Positions 30,017-41,116 of a stretch of DNA of 64,000 nt are shown piece by piece. The translations under genes were made by a program, and so were the position numbers. This DNA comes from Echiichthys vipera (Eukaryota; Chordata; Actinopteri; Perciformes; Trachinidae). Under the pieces are notes generated by a model. It was not told where the DNA came from. It searched no databases and saw only the letters and a list, made by a program, of their open reading frames with translations. Location of the stretch: positions 28,324,232 through 28,388,231 of the forward strand of contig OY829662.1 in the NCBI GenBank assembly GCA_963691815.1, read 5' to 3'. Each line of letters begins with the position of its first letter. Within the stretch, counting starts at the first letter, position 1.

Positions 30017-31610
30017 GTGGGCAAACCCCGGCCCGCGGTCCAAATCAGGCTTGTTTGTCCTTTTAAGCTGGCCCGCCAAAGATTGGTACAGAAATGTCGA
30101 CATCAAATCATATCATAATTATGTCTGCATTCATTTGACCTTGTCCTGTAATGCCAGGTGCCCCAACAGATGGTGCCAACGCGCAGTGATACAGTGATTG
30201 ATAAGCCAGGTCCTCACGTTGTCCATACAGATCATTACTTTCAATACTGAGGAATTGTGAATTACGCTGCTCTGAACCCATCTGCAGCAATGAGTTGGCC
30301 AAGGAAAGAAAAGTCAACAGTGAGTGCCAAGTGTTTAATAAGGAATGGGTAACTAATTACTTTTTCACAGAAGTCTGGTGTAAGGCTGTGTGTCCTTTTT
30401 TCCAAGAAACCGTTGTGGTTTTAAAGGAATACAACATCAGCTGTCACTACTACCATGCATGCTAATTATGCAAACAACAACAACACAAAAACGGACAGCT
30501 ACTGCTCAGAGGTTGGCAGCTAATTTGCTTGCTCAGCAAAACACCTTTATCCGACAAACTACTACCCAAGAATCAAACAAGAAGGCAAGTTATTTGCTGG
30601 CATTTAAATTAGCAAAGACCAGCAAACCTTTCTCCGAAGGGCAGTTTCTTAAAGAGTGTATGGTAGAGACAGCAGGTATTTTGTGTCCTTGAGCTAATTG
30701 ACTAAGACTTAGCTAACCAGGACCTACTTTACCACTCCAATGTCCATTGGTTAAGTTTGGAGAAAGTATGTAAACGAGTGTGGTAGCTCAAACAAGAGAT
30801 TATTTTTTGAGCTAATTGAGAAAGCTGACGATTTTCCTGAACTAAGTGACATAGATTGGCTTTGTGATTTAGCTTTTACTGTGAACACTGACACACATGA
30901 ATGAGCTGAACATGAAGCTACAAGGGAAAGACCTGTTTGTGCATGATATGTACACAAATGTCAGAGCATTCAAAACCAAGCTAGCTTTATTCTCAAAGCA
31001 AATGGCAACATGTCATTCGCTCATTTCCCCACATTGACTACTCTAAAAGAGGCACCTCGACATGTGAAAAAATACAGGAAATCACTGGACAACCTGCACG
31101 GAGAATTCTTCTGTCAGTTCTCTGATTTTGGAAAAATTGACAGGTCACTTCAACTAGTGTCATGTCCCTTCACACAAAACCCCAAAACAGCGCCAGAGGA
31201 GATGCAGTTGGAACTGATTGATCTCCAATGTGACAGTGTCTTAAAGGAGAAATTCAACTCTTCAGAACATTCAGAAGATGGCAGAGAGGATGCTGGTGTT
31301 GTTTGGCTCTACATATGTTTGTGAACAGACTTTTAGTGTGATGAACACCAACAAAGCTCCAGACAGATCCCAGCTGAGTGATGAACACCTCAGATATGTT
31401 CTGAGAATTGCCACAACAAAACTAACACCGGACTTCGATGCACTACCAAAAAAGTTTGATCAACAACACTGTTCCCACTAAAACTCAATGTAAGTGTTAA
31501 TACTGCAATGCCTTTTTATGTCTTTGTTTGATATGCATCTGGTGCTGGCCCGGTCCATCAAATTTTAAAAGTCAATGTGGCCCCTGAGCCAAAAAGTTTG
31601 CCCACCCCTG
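30017..31610 (+). mobile_element. hAT (Charlie-like) transposon with GTF2IRD2-type transposase remnant
   Basis: The right end 'gtttgcccacccctg' (31596-31610) and the left 'gtgggcaaacc' (30017-30027) are inverted termini of the CAGGGGTGGGCAAAC type; the first bases of the left end are mutated. Internal sequence encodes a broken hAT transposase. No convincing 8-bp target duplication remains. Confidence 0.75.
30290..31481 (+). pseudogene. hAT transposase (GTF2I-repeat-domain-2-like), broken
   Basis: ATG at 30290 starts 'MSWPRKEK', and an N-terminal BED-like region continues with 'TNYFF.EVW.KAVCP' in a neighbouring frame. 30390-30692 carries 'FIRQTTTQESNKKASYLLAF' and 'EGQFLKECMVETAGILCP'. 31010-31324 carries 'FGKIDRSLQLVSCPFTQNP'. 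31278-31481 carries the C-terminal hAT dimerisation region 'FGSTYVCEQTFSVMNTNK' and 'LRYVLRIATT'. This order is that of the GTF2IRD2/SCAND3-type hAT transposase family. The middle, with most catalytic residues, is missing: about 390 codons' worth of DNA is present for a family usually about 600 residues long. Confidence 0.78.
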
Positions 31611-32290
31611 CTTTAGCTCCTTAGATATAGTTAACTTGTCAGTAAATAAAACCACCAGAAACTTATTCTAAACGCTGTAACACAAGAATCCATGGTTTAT
31701 GTTAGGTTGTTATATTTTTATCTTGTTAATGGTCAAATAGTCTGTGTATTGGCTCAGATTATTTCAGAGGAGGAATTTCTTCAGGACCCTAATGGTGCTT
31801 CTAGACTGCTCATGCCGGGTCCTCCTGCAGGCCCGGAGGAGCACTGCACAGATCTAAGGATTCACAGCTGGACTTGATTTTACTATAATTGCTTGGATGT
31901 ATCTCTTGTCTTCATACACCCTGAGGAAGGCGCAAGCTGACACGCATTGGTGTTTTAAAAAAAATTGTACCCACTAAAATAAATGTTATTTAACTTTTTC
32001 AAACCCACTTCAGTGCCTGCACTTTTTTCTTTCTTATTATAAACTATTCATCACAAACTTGTGCCAGTCTGTCCGTTTAGTGATGACCAGTGAAGCCACT
32101 AACACGTTAGCCTACTCAGTAACGCTACTCTAATCTGACTCCTTTTTTTCAGTAACCAGTAGGATAGTCTAACTCGTTATTATTTCCAAATCAGCATTCA
32201 GATTAAAGTAACTCTAAGTCACTTAGGTACCACCACTGTGACATATTATACAAGCACAATCTACTATTCGTTGAAAATTTCAGAATATTT
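31611..32290. other. Unannotated stretch with a possible repeat end
   Basis: 31915-32000 ('cctgaggaaggcgcaagctg' to 'aaaataaatgttatttaac') looks like the 3' end of a retroelement with a polyadenylation signal, but I cannot name the family. The rest is featureless. Confidence 0.35.
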
Positions 32291-32299
32291 GAAAATGTA

Positions 32300-32870
32300 T
32301 GTACAGTTTACAAAATCATAAAAGGCTCTGTAAGATCCACAAGAACAGCTTCTGTACATAGCTGCACTGTACCCTTCACTATTCAGCATATGGACAGGCA
32401 GCCTTCTCTGTTAAAGCTGTCACACAATGGAACACTATTCCAGACAACATAAAAACTGTGACTTACTTGGTAGTTTAAAGCCAATATAAAAAAAACACTT
32501 CAACTTTCATAACACAATTAACCTTTTAGTGACTGTCATTACTTTTTATGTACCCATGGGGCTGTCATGGCGTGTAAATGTGTGGGTGTACTGCTGTGTG
32601 CTGCGCATGCTGCCACACCCTCTGACCATGTAGTGTGCGTGTTTGTGCGTTTGTGTGTGTGTGTCTGTGTGTGTGTGCGTATATGTGTGATATATTATTA
32701 CATGTTACCTGTTCTTACTTGTTGAGTGATGTCTGATGTTTTTATCTGTGCTGTATTTGTTTGTACCTAGGGACTGCAGATGCAAATTAGCCTAAGGAAA
32801 TGCATCAAATGGTCAAATTTATGTTTTTAATTGCACATGGTCCCTTTAAAAAAAAAAATAAGTCACTGTG
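32300..32870 (+). mobile_element. LINE 3' end, family uncertain
   Basis: 32390-32470 reads like a LINE C-terminus in one frame ('AAFSVKAV.QWN.IPDNIKT'). A long untranslated part follows with 'gggactgcagatgcaaatta' and 'cacatggtccctttaaaaa', a 3' end type seen in fish LINEs. It contains a GT-rich tract. Confidence 0.55.
32635..32692 (+). repeat. Interrupted (GT)n microsatellite
   Basis: Repeats of GT broken by C and TT residues, within the LINE 3' untranslated region. Confidence 0.85.
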
Positions 32871-33104
32871 TTACTGTTCGTGACAGACACCTCTTCATTG
32901 TCTATATTCTTGAGCTGAGTTGTTGCTCTGACGTCTTCCCCCAGTCACGTTAGCATGTTTTAAATGCTTGAGGCTAAACAATCTGTAGAATAATATTCCA
33001 ATAGCAGCAGGATGTACCAAAAGTTTAAAAAGTCTTCTGGTCAAAATGAGTATGCTACATATTATATCCAGTTTAGTTTGGCTGTGGTGAAGACAGGTCA
33101 ACCT

Positions 33105-33739
33105 AGGGCGCACTCACACTGTCCTTCCGCACCGCGCCCTGGGCTTTAGGGTACTTGTTCCCCCTCCCTCTCCCCCCGCGCCCCAGGCCCGTTTGTACTC
33201 ACACTGCCTGGGCCTCACGCAAATGCTTCTCGCTGTCCATACGTCATCACGCCGTAACACGTCACACGCATTGATTGACGTCATCGCCATGCGTCTCTTT
33301 GTTTACAAATCTTTCCATAGACCTCTGAGTTTTTGTGCGTCTTGTCCGACTGTTTTTGAATATTTTCATCCGACCAAATCTGCAGTAAACACTCCACCTC
33401 TGCATCACACCAACGTGAACCTTTCGCCGCCATTGTTGTTGTTGTTGTTAAATGTCTGCGCATGGTCCGTCCTTCTAAATTCTATGTCCGAACAGGAGCA
33501 CATAAATGAAGTCAGAACCGCCGTAGGCATCGTGCTCGTGCTCGTACACGTGCGCGCGCGCTCATGCTCGTACATGTGCAAACGGGCTCTACAAAAGCCC
33601 ACCTCTCTCAGGCGGGCCGTGGGCGGCCCGCTGTCCGCAGTTATGCGCGGAGCGGGTGCACTCACGCTGCTCAAACGCACAAGGCTTTAGCTGAAAACTG
33701 GCTTTGGCCCGGTACAGAAGGACAGTGTGAGTGCGCCCT
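33105..33739 (-). mobile_element. Harbinger-like element with Myb/SANT-like ORF
   Basis: Inverted termini agggcgcactcacactgtcc (from 33105) and the matching ggacagtgtgagtgcgccct (to 33739). The same family forms the array at 57546-59311, where TTA/TAA flanks are clear; here the flanks are cta/tta. A minus-strand ORF encodes a Myb/SANT-like domain. No DDE transposase is present, so it is non-autonomous. Confidence 0.75.
33281..33463 (-). pseudogene. Myb/SANT-like DNA-binding protein fragment of Harbinger-like element
   Basis: Sixty codons. 'SRWCDAEVECLLQIWSDENI' and 'KNSEVYGKI' give the spaced Trp/Leu pattern of Myb/SANT-like domains found in Harbinger accessory proteins and in host MSANTD/ZSCAN29-type proteins. 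The frame stops after about 57 residues, before the third helix is complete. It is one of four copies in the window with the same N-terminus. Confidence 0.65.
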
Positions 33740-35390
33740 TATATGCAGATGAGCAACGTGTCTGTTTGGTTGTCGATGAACAACAGAATTCCATTATGGC
33801 CTCTATAACATTTTATTCTTCACAGGCTGTGGCAAGCCAGTGAAGCCACATAGGCCTATATTTCAGGCCTATCAGAAAATGAAAATGATGTCTATAAACA
33901 GACACTATTAATACATTGAATATACAGTATATTTTCTCAGGAGATAGTTTTTAGGTTCAACTTAAAATTTGTTATCATTAATGATAAACTGATTCAACCA
34001 CCTTAAAACTATATATCTCTTCTAAAACCATATACCCCAAGTTTTGATTCAACATGATCTGTGGCATTTTCCATTTAAAACTCTTCCCCTAACCTCGTGA
34101 AAATCAAATGGTGTAAGGAGGAGGCCTTAGTTTGGGTGAAGTGGCTGATATCTGTTTATCACAGATAATTTTATGGATCTTCTAAATCTCAGCTACTTTG
34201 ATCAGAGGAAAAATGTCATTGTAAATCAATGCCTTTGTAATTTAGGTGAAATAGGGGATGAGAAAATGCTTTATAAATGGTAAGGGCAGTTTCGGGGGGG
34301 GGGGGGGGGGGGCAGTGACTCACAAGTCAGATTTACAAACATACAGTAGGATGCCAATTGGATAGGATGTGAGAATAGGAGCGAATAGGATGCTGAAAAC
34401 CATTTTAAAACACCAGTGCCACTGTATATTGCACTATATCTTACCTTTACTTGTAAATGACTTCTTGCTTTGACTGAAAGTCCAGCTTTGAAAAATGTCT
34501 TAGTTTAGAAATCAAATCCTCCATTTTCAGGGCGAGAAATGACAGCTTGTCGCTAAGCTTTACAGCGTCTCACAGCACACTTCTTGTGTTTACTTTTTGC
34601 ACACGGGTTAGAGTTCACGTGACCTGGCTGGCTATCTGGCTGCTCACTATCGCCACCTTCCTTGAGGGAGAGGTACTGCCTGCCTCAAGGCAAGCATTTT
34701 CCCTGTGGATTTATGTCATATCAATAAGATGTAAATATTACACACATACGTAAAATACATTACTGAACACCATGGAAAAGAAGACGTATACTATTAATAC
34801 ATAAAAGTGTCCTCAACCATCATATTGGAAACATACACAGAAATGGGAACAAGCACGCGCCCTCTGCACGCGCTCAATCCAGTTTGTGAGTGATTGCGCA
34901 ATCTGGAGGGGGGCTCGGCTGTCCATGCCTCACCTCTCGTCTCCGAAGAGACTCCATTTATTTAAGCAGGAAATACAGAATTTTCTGCGATTTTTACTAC
35001 TAAAAATTGTCAAAATACATTAAGAACCACACCAAAATCATAGTCCAGAGGACAAATATTAATACTTATTTATTTATATAGTTATTTTATTATTTCGTTT
35101 CTTTTTCCTCTCATGATGACAGCCTCACCTGCCTCCCCTGACTGCACGTCACTGCCGCCCCCCCCAGGATCTGCACCCAAGAGTATAGCCTACAGATGTT
35201 AAAATGTAGCTCAAAATTTCCATTATTCAGATGCCTCTTATATGGCAATGAATCAGGAAGAGTTGCCATACTTTCAATTTAGCCATTTTGAATAGGAATA
35301 TACCTATTTTTGATACTTTAAGAACAATGTACTATATCATAATTGAAAAATCCTGAAATTCTACTGAAGTAAGTAGTTTGGATCTCTCAC
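33740..35390. other. Mostly featureless stretch; intron or downstream flank of the VWC2-like exon
   Basis: It contains a G19 homopolymer (34294-34312) and scattered AT-rich sequence. No second VWC exon is found here by looking for a Cys-rich frame on the minus strand. If the exon at 35391 is part of a live gene, this is the start of its first intron. Confidence 0.4.
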
Positions 35391-35777
35391 CCTGAACTCC
35401 TCAAGGAGCCTGTACGTTTTCCCCCCGTAGACACAGACCCTGGTCATAGCTACGCACACCGGGCAGCATGCCTTGTATCGGATCCGCGTGCACCAGGGGT
35501 GGAGGCGTGGACACTTTGTTTGGAGGCACACCGGACCGTCCACGGTGCACGTGCACGGACAAGCAGTTGGGCTCGGGGAATAAACCTCTCCGATTCCGTA
35601 AACAAACCCATGGTCATCGATGCACCACTTCCCCCGGTAGTCCCCGAACTCGTAGTCCAAGTCGGTTTTGGAGGAGTATTCCGCTGCCACCGCGAGATCC
35701 GCAATGCGCCTCGGACCGTGTGGCAGCACCAGCAGTATGATGGAGAGGCAGTTGAGTGCGCGGTGCCAGTGGCTCAT
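35391..35777 (-). CDS. vwc2/vwc2l: VWC2/VWC2L (Brorin-type) first coding exon
   Basis: This is a secreted neural BMP-antagonist-type protein with von Willebrand C domains. The chosen Met at 35777 begins a basic-then-hydrophobic signal peptide ('ALNCLSIILLVLP'); an upstream in-frame Met at 35810 is less likely. 'GDYRGKWCIDDHGFVYGIGE' leads into the first VWC domain. Cysteine motifs 'CPCTCTVDGPVC' and 'CPRLHPWC' follow, then 'CCPVC' and 'GGKTYRLLEEF'. The exon ends at 35391 with a good donor (CAGG then GTGAGA) in phase 0, at the place where the family continues into its second VWC domain. The short N-terminus resembles VWC2L, but several residues look more like VWC2, so the paralogue is left open. 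Further exons are not seen in the window. Confidence 0.85.
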
Positions 35778-36205
35778 GGTGAACAGGTTACCCACACCAG
35801 CACTAACCATCTGTGTAGCAGCATGTCCGCTGCGCTCCGGTGAGCTTCTCCTCTGCGCTCCGATGAGCTTCTCCTCCCACCGTCAGGGTGACGCCAACAC
35901 ACGCACGTCAGTCAGTAGCCAATCAGTTGCTGCCCCAAAAATGAAGGGAACACTTCATGGCCACAGTAGCCAATGACACAATAAGTCAGTTTAACTTCAG
36001 GGATATCAATCCGTTCGTTTAGGAAGCACGAATGACTGTGAACCTAACCTGTGCTGCCTGTGTAAATGTGGTTTGAATGATTAGATTAGATGATGGGCAG
36101 GTAGCCTCTGTCATCAGTGTGAATGGGGCAAGTAGTTGTAAAGTGCCTTGAGTGTTCTTGTTTCCCTGACCTAAATCCAAATCAGCACCAATTGGACGTT
36201 ATATA
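35778..36205. other. Probable 5' UTR and promoter side of the VWC2-like gene
   Basis: Minus-strand upstream region. 35825-35880 is GC-richer and contains a short direct repeat ('gatgagcttctcctc' and 'ggtgagcttctcctc'). No TATA box could be assigned with confidence. Confidence 0.35.
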
Positions 36206-36530
36206 CTGGTCAAGACCACACTCTATGACTTTTTCATGATTTACAGGGACCCAATAATTCCTCCAAGAGCAGCAGCAAGTCACAATATACAGTATTTATC
36301 CAGCAATATTGTGCACACAGTGGCAATGAAAACCTTCCTTTTAACAGGTAGGAACATAGAATTGAGACATCTGTCTTGACCGGTTGGGGAGGAAGGAGAG
36401 AGAAAGAGAGAAGAAAAAGACAGACAGACCCAGGGAGACAAGCAAACACAGAAATAAGAATTACTGTAATAATATCTCTTGTAATTAAATGAATATGACC
36501 AACAAGTCATGGCAGCTAATATACTAGAAT
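36206..36530 (-). mobile_element. L2-group LINE 3' fragment
   Basis: The minus strand carries the family 3' untranslated region ('gtcaagacagatgtctcaat' with purine/pyrimidine-rich flank, 'gtcatagagtgtggtcttga'). It lacks the terminal TTGAA tail. Confidence 0.75.
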
Positions 36531-36689
36531 GATATGAATAATAGAAATAATTTCAGTTAAAGTCATAATCCATAAGATTTGAGATACCTTGTTTAGCTGC
36601 TTCTTTGGTGGTAAGATGTCATCGCAGGCGAGCCTGTTCTTTCAGAGCCCTCCATATTGTCACGTTCGTGGTAGCTATGCATGTTGATT
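36531..36689. other. Short unannotated spacer
   Basis: Nothing is recognised between two oppositely oriented L2 fragments. Confidence 0.3.
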
Positions 36690-37490
36690 TTTTTTTCTCA
36701 TATTCCTCGAGGCAGTGGCCGAGGAGGAGGCGCTGCAGCTATTTATGACTCAGGCCTATTAATCAACCCTAAACCTAAACTAAATTATAATTCATTTGAA
36801 AGTCTTGTTCTTAGTCTTACAAATTCAACCTGAAAAACCGTGCAGCCAATTATATTTGTTATAGTGTACCGTGCTCCTGGTCCGTACTCTGAATTTCTAT
36901 CTGAATTCTCAGTGTTTCCGTCAAATTTGGTCCTTAAATCTGATGAAGTAATCATTGTAGGAGATATAACCATTATTTAATAACTTTTGAATTCGTTTTA
37001 CAGGACTACTCACCTCTGGGCAAAAGTTTCTACTCTGGATGGTAACTAACGTCCGTTTCTCTGAAATTGATCACCTTGTTGACAGTGTTGCAGGATCACT
37101 ACGAACAACACTCGACTCTGTTGCTCCTTTAAAAAAGAAGATAATGAAACAGAAAGTTAGCTCCATGGTATAACTTGCAAACAAACCTGTGAATTAAAAT
37201 CATTTTCGCAAAAAGTGGAAAGTAAATGGCATTCCACTAAATTGGACAAATCTTGCTTAGTTTGGCAAGAAAGTCTGAAAATATATAGGAAGGCCCTCCG
37301 TAACGCCAGAGCAGCCTATTACTCATATTAAATATAGGAGAATAAGAACAATCCTAGATTTCTTTTCAGCACTGTAGCCAGGCTGACAGAGAGCCACAGC
37401 TCTATTGAGCCATGTATTCCTATAAACCTGAGTAGTAATGACTTCATGACCTTCTTTAATGACAAAATTATAACTATTAAAGACAGAAGT
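36690..37490 (+). mobile_element. L2-group LINE endonuclease and connector fragment
   Basis: 'cgaggcagtggccgaggagg' begins the same endonuclease block as at 44231. The region reads 'IYDSGLLINPKPKLNYNSFE' and 'VIVYRAPGPYSEFLSEF' with stops, then 'SVFPSNLVLKSDEVIIVGD'. It jumps at about 36970 to 'ttaataacttttgaattcg' and runs through the connector to 37490. Confidence 0.8.
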
Positions 37491-39150
37491 TCAGGTACTC
37501 CGTCAGACAATGTGTCATCCCTTCTATGTCCTCACCTTGCGGGTTGATCAGCACATCCCAGATGGTGCGAGTTGTCACCGGCTGTTTATGGATCTGGGTG
37601 GGGGGGGGGGGGTATGCAGTGGCTGTTGCTGAACCAGGTTGTGATCAGACTTCCCCAGTGGGGGGAGGGGAGTTGCTCTGTATGCATCCCTTACATTTGC
37701 ATACAGGAGATCAATTGTCCTGTTGTTTCCTTGTCCTGGGACAGTCTAAAACCTGGTGAAAAACAGCAAAGGTAGAATCCAAAGTTGCATGATGAAAGTC
37801 CCCAGAGATGATCATAAATGCCTCAGGGTGCTGTGCAGTGACTGAGTGGATCTTGTCACAGGCAGTGGCTGTGTCCGCTCTGGCAGGGAGGGATGTAAAC
37901 ACAGACGTGATCACGTGACTGAACTCCCTCTGCAGATACTATGGCTGTAGGCTAACAGCTAGCAGCTCTAGGTCCCGGCAACATTGAGACTTTCTTTACC
38001 GTGATATGTCCTGGGTTACACCAGCAGTTGTTCACATTCATGATGAGTCCCCCACCTTTGCTTTTTCCGCCCGCTTTTGTGTCTCTGTCGGCTCTCAAGG
38101 CATTAAATCTGGTACGAGGTTGTTTAGCCATGTCTCCGTAAAGATGAACAAGCTGCTCTCACAGTAGATGCGCTGGTTGCTCAGGTATGACTCAGGTAGC
38201 CCAAAATGACTTTCAGTCAATCGTGGGCAATTTGGTTCACATCAGTCATGGTGCCCCAAAGTCAAGTCAGAGACGAGCGGATCGACATCAGTCCCGCTGC
38301 GCTCAGACTCGTACTTTCCGATGGGTTGGGCTTTGAACATTTGCTTTTTCCTGCTTTTGAGTGCTCGCAGTTGGCATGGAACTTGGCCTACAGACATTAC
38401 CTAAGACTCTTATTATGCTCCCAGAGTCCCAACTCTGTAGACCCTCAGCAAAGCTAACAACTCTGCGGGGTTCCTATCGTAACGGAACCAAAAAATCCTA
38501 GCAAAAGCCTCTGTGGGACACGACATAGTCAAAAATCAGGCAGAAATTCCACAAAACAGCATCCCTGTCCTTGTTTGACCTCGTTTGACCCTTTTCATTT
38601 TCGGTTACTTTTGTCATGTCGAAAGTTCCCCATTCTTCATGAGGCTGACCTTTGACACTGGGGTTTGGCACGAGTCTGAAACTCTGTAAGGCTGGGGTCT
38701 TGATAGAAATACTGAAGTTTCAAACCCCTGGCTCAAAGCATTTCTAAGTTATAACAAAAAAGGGATCTAAAAACTGAGGCCCGATGGCACTGAACGGCCG
38801 ACCTATGACCTTTCCTCTCCTTCCAAACTCTAGCTTTCCCACTGACGGATGTTAAAGGGAAGGGCCCGATTCTGAAGCCAAAGTGCCGATTCCCTAGCTG
38901 TCCGGAGGGAATTGATGGCTCATAGCGCCTCCAATTCTCCGCTCGTTCGGCCTTTATCTTCGCCCCGGCCTTGCAGCCCCTGGATCTCCTCCTCAGCTCC
39001 GCCGGGACAGGGTGTCGTATCCCAGCTTGTCCCTTTTTGTGCAGAGTCAGCAGTTCGCCTCTTGAGTAATTGAGAAAACTGGCTCTTGGTTGCATTTTAA
39101 AGTTAGAAAAATCCATAGGATATACGTATATAAAACACACATTCTCTTTA
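37491..39150 (-). mobile_element. L2/CR1-group LINE 5' half (endonuclease), minus strand
   Basis: 38733-39140 reads 'SFLNYSRGELLTLHKKG' and 'PAELRRRSRGCKAGAKIKAE', the usual N-terminus of this LINE family. 37711-37914 reads 'HPEAFMIISGDFHHATLDST', the endonuclease 'GDFN' motif. 37560-37700 holds the downstream 'tgatcagacttccccagtgg' (SDH) part. The stretch 38460-38800 between them is divergent. RT is absent. Poly-G (12 G) lies at 37600-37611. Confidence 0.72.
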
Positions 39151-39464
39151 CAAGAAGAGTAACAAAGTAGAAAGAAAGAGGTTAAAATAAGGTAAAAGAG
39201 CTAAAAACCGTAGAGGTAGACGTCTCCTACAGCGCCAGACACTAACTGGCTAAATTCATCTCACACTCAAACAGACATGCTCCATCATCACCACTATTTA
39301 TTAATGTTTCTATTTTATCAATCCTCAAACTGAATACCTATCAGATATGTTTGTTTATCCACAAGTTTATTTACAGAAACCAAGATTTCCCGGACTCTTT
39401 TCAAACTTTCTTTACTTAATTTTCTTTATTAGACATACATTCATAACATACCAGACACAGAAAT
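39151..39464. other. Unannotated AT-rich spacer
   Basis: No coding or repeat hallmark is seen. Confidence 0.3.
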
Positions 39465-39465
39465 G

Positions 39466-39508
<43 letters not shown>
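39465..39508 (+). repeat. (AAT)n microsatellite, about 14 units
   Basis: Uninterrupted trinucleotide run. Confidence 0.95.
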
Positions 39509-39575
39509 GATCCATACTTTCACACACTTTAAAAAAGCATCTTTCAAACATATTCCCCTGTCATAAATTATCTAG

Positions 39576-40005
39576 TCAATTCAATTTTATTTATAGTGCC
39601 AAATCATAAAAAAGTTATCTCAGTCAATTTACAGAGTAGGTATAGAACACACTCTCTGATTTATTTATGATTTTCATAGACCCAACAATTCCTCCCCGTA
39701 GAGAACGGTGGCAACGAAAACCTTCCCTATAACAGGCAGGAACGTCAGACAGACCCAGCTCTGTGGAGGACGGCCATCTGTCTTGACCGGTTGGGGAGGA
39801 AGAAAGGGAGAGAGAAAGAGAGAAAAGACAGAGAAAGAAGAGAGACAAACAGCAACCAGAGCGTAACAGTAACTATAACAATATCTATAGTAATGTGAAT
39901 ATGACTTATATGTTATGGCAGTTAGCTCACAACAGACAAACACAGAGAGGGTAGACACATACAGGGAAACACAGACGGAAGGAGACAAAACACAGAAACA
40001 AAAGG
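39576..40005 (-). mobile_element. L2-group LINE 3' end
   Basis: Starts with 'tcaattttatttatagtgcc' (the inverted TTGAA-type tail) and carries the family 3' region, including 'ccatctgtcttgaccggttg', matching 21990-22210 in reverse. Confidence 0.83.
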
Positions 40006-40169
40006 AGAGAGAAGGGCTGCGAGGATGGAATCATGACAGGTCCCCGGTCCGAAACGATGTCAGGTCTGTCTTTTAACAGGAAGGTGAGATGGAAACCCAG
40101 CTGCAGCTGTACATGGCCGTGTAACGTTAGGGCGCTCTCTCATTTTCCTGGTGATATGACGGATTTCAG

Positions 40170-40326
40170 AGTGAGATATTGAAGCCGACACCGACACACA
40201 TGTGAGGCAGACACACGGTGCACCTCCTTCAGTGCAGCAGCTTTGTCAGGCTCCGGTGCAGCTGACGCCCCTGGTGGGAGGGATGGTCATGGCCATGGAG
40301 ACTCCTGGAAACATGAACTGTGCATC
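40170..40326 (+). other. Possible spliced exon of an unknown transcript
   Basis: A pyrimidine-rich stretch 'ctctctcattttcctgg' and 'gatttcag' precede 40170, and a strong donor CATC then GTAAGT sits at 40326/40327. A second acceptor 'tttttctccag' ends at 40671. Joining the two would give a short frame starting at one of several ATGs (40283 onward) and ending in 'LLLAVLLFNHDGS' and a stop at about 40713. This is an inference from splice-like signals only; it could be non-coding RNA or chance. Confidence 0.25.
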
Positions 40327-40380
40327 GTAAGTTTCATTTTCTAATGTTTGTCAGCTTCCACATGAACCAGCATAAGTGGT

Positions 40381-41116
40381 CTACAATTCATATGAATAAA
40401 AACGTTTTCTAAACATTGCAAGATGTTTTTTTTTACCTTTGTCACTATTCACGTTTGAACCGAGGTGTGGTTAGTACTCTTGCTGTAAAGCAGCCGAAAC
40501 ACAAACGGTATTGTTAGTCTGCATTAGCAGTTACCATCAGACTTTATCAAACCTAACGTTACAAGTTAATCTAATACTAGATTTTATTTGTATACTATTA
40601 CAATTTTATACTTTTATTTGTATATTTTATTTTTTTCACATTGTGAACTGCATAATCTGCTTTTTCTCCAGGCTTCTCTTGGCAGTTCTGCTTTTTAACC
40701 ACGATGGCAGCTGAGAGGTTGATGGACCAGTGATGCGGACGTCTGATCACCCTATCAAGCAGAAGCTGAATAACTGAATGTGATCTAAAAGCATGTGTTT
40801 GCTTCCTCAGCCTTCACATCGGCCCTAACAGAGTCACAGACTACATCACATCATCATCTCATCAAAGACTGCTGTACCAGAGAGCCGTGCTGCCTGCCCT
40901 TTCCACATCCTGCCAAAACATCACCGGGGACAGTCGTACAGCCTGTCTCTCACACAACATTTGCAGTTTAACACAGGACATCAGTGTGAAGGTTTACTGG
41001 TTAAGTTTATTATTCGTCAAGAAAAAGTCAGATCAAAGTCTACAATTCATATGAATAAAAAAGTTTTCTAAACATTGCAAGATGCTTGTTTTTACCTTTG
41101 TCACTATTCACGTTTG
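40381..41116 (+). repeat. Pair of about 76-bp direct repeats, 660 bp apart
   Basis: 'ctacaattcatatgaataaa' through 'tcactattcacgtttg' occurs at 40381-40456 and 41040-41116 with only a few differences. Confidence 0.85.

Noticed and set aside
34294..34312. G19 run (also G or C runs at 37600, 53068, 56130) as a possible functional quadruplex
   Set aside because: Homopolymer runs in transposon-rich DNA or spacers are prone to slippage and assembly error; no regulatory context supports a role.
35468..35843. Plus-strand frames of 90-114 codons over the VWC2-like exon
   Set aside because: Antisense shadows of a GC-rich coding exon with no recognisable domain.
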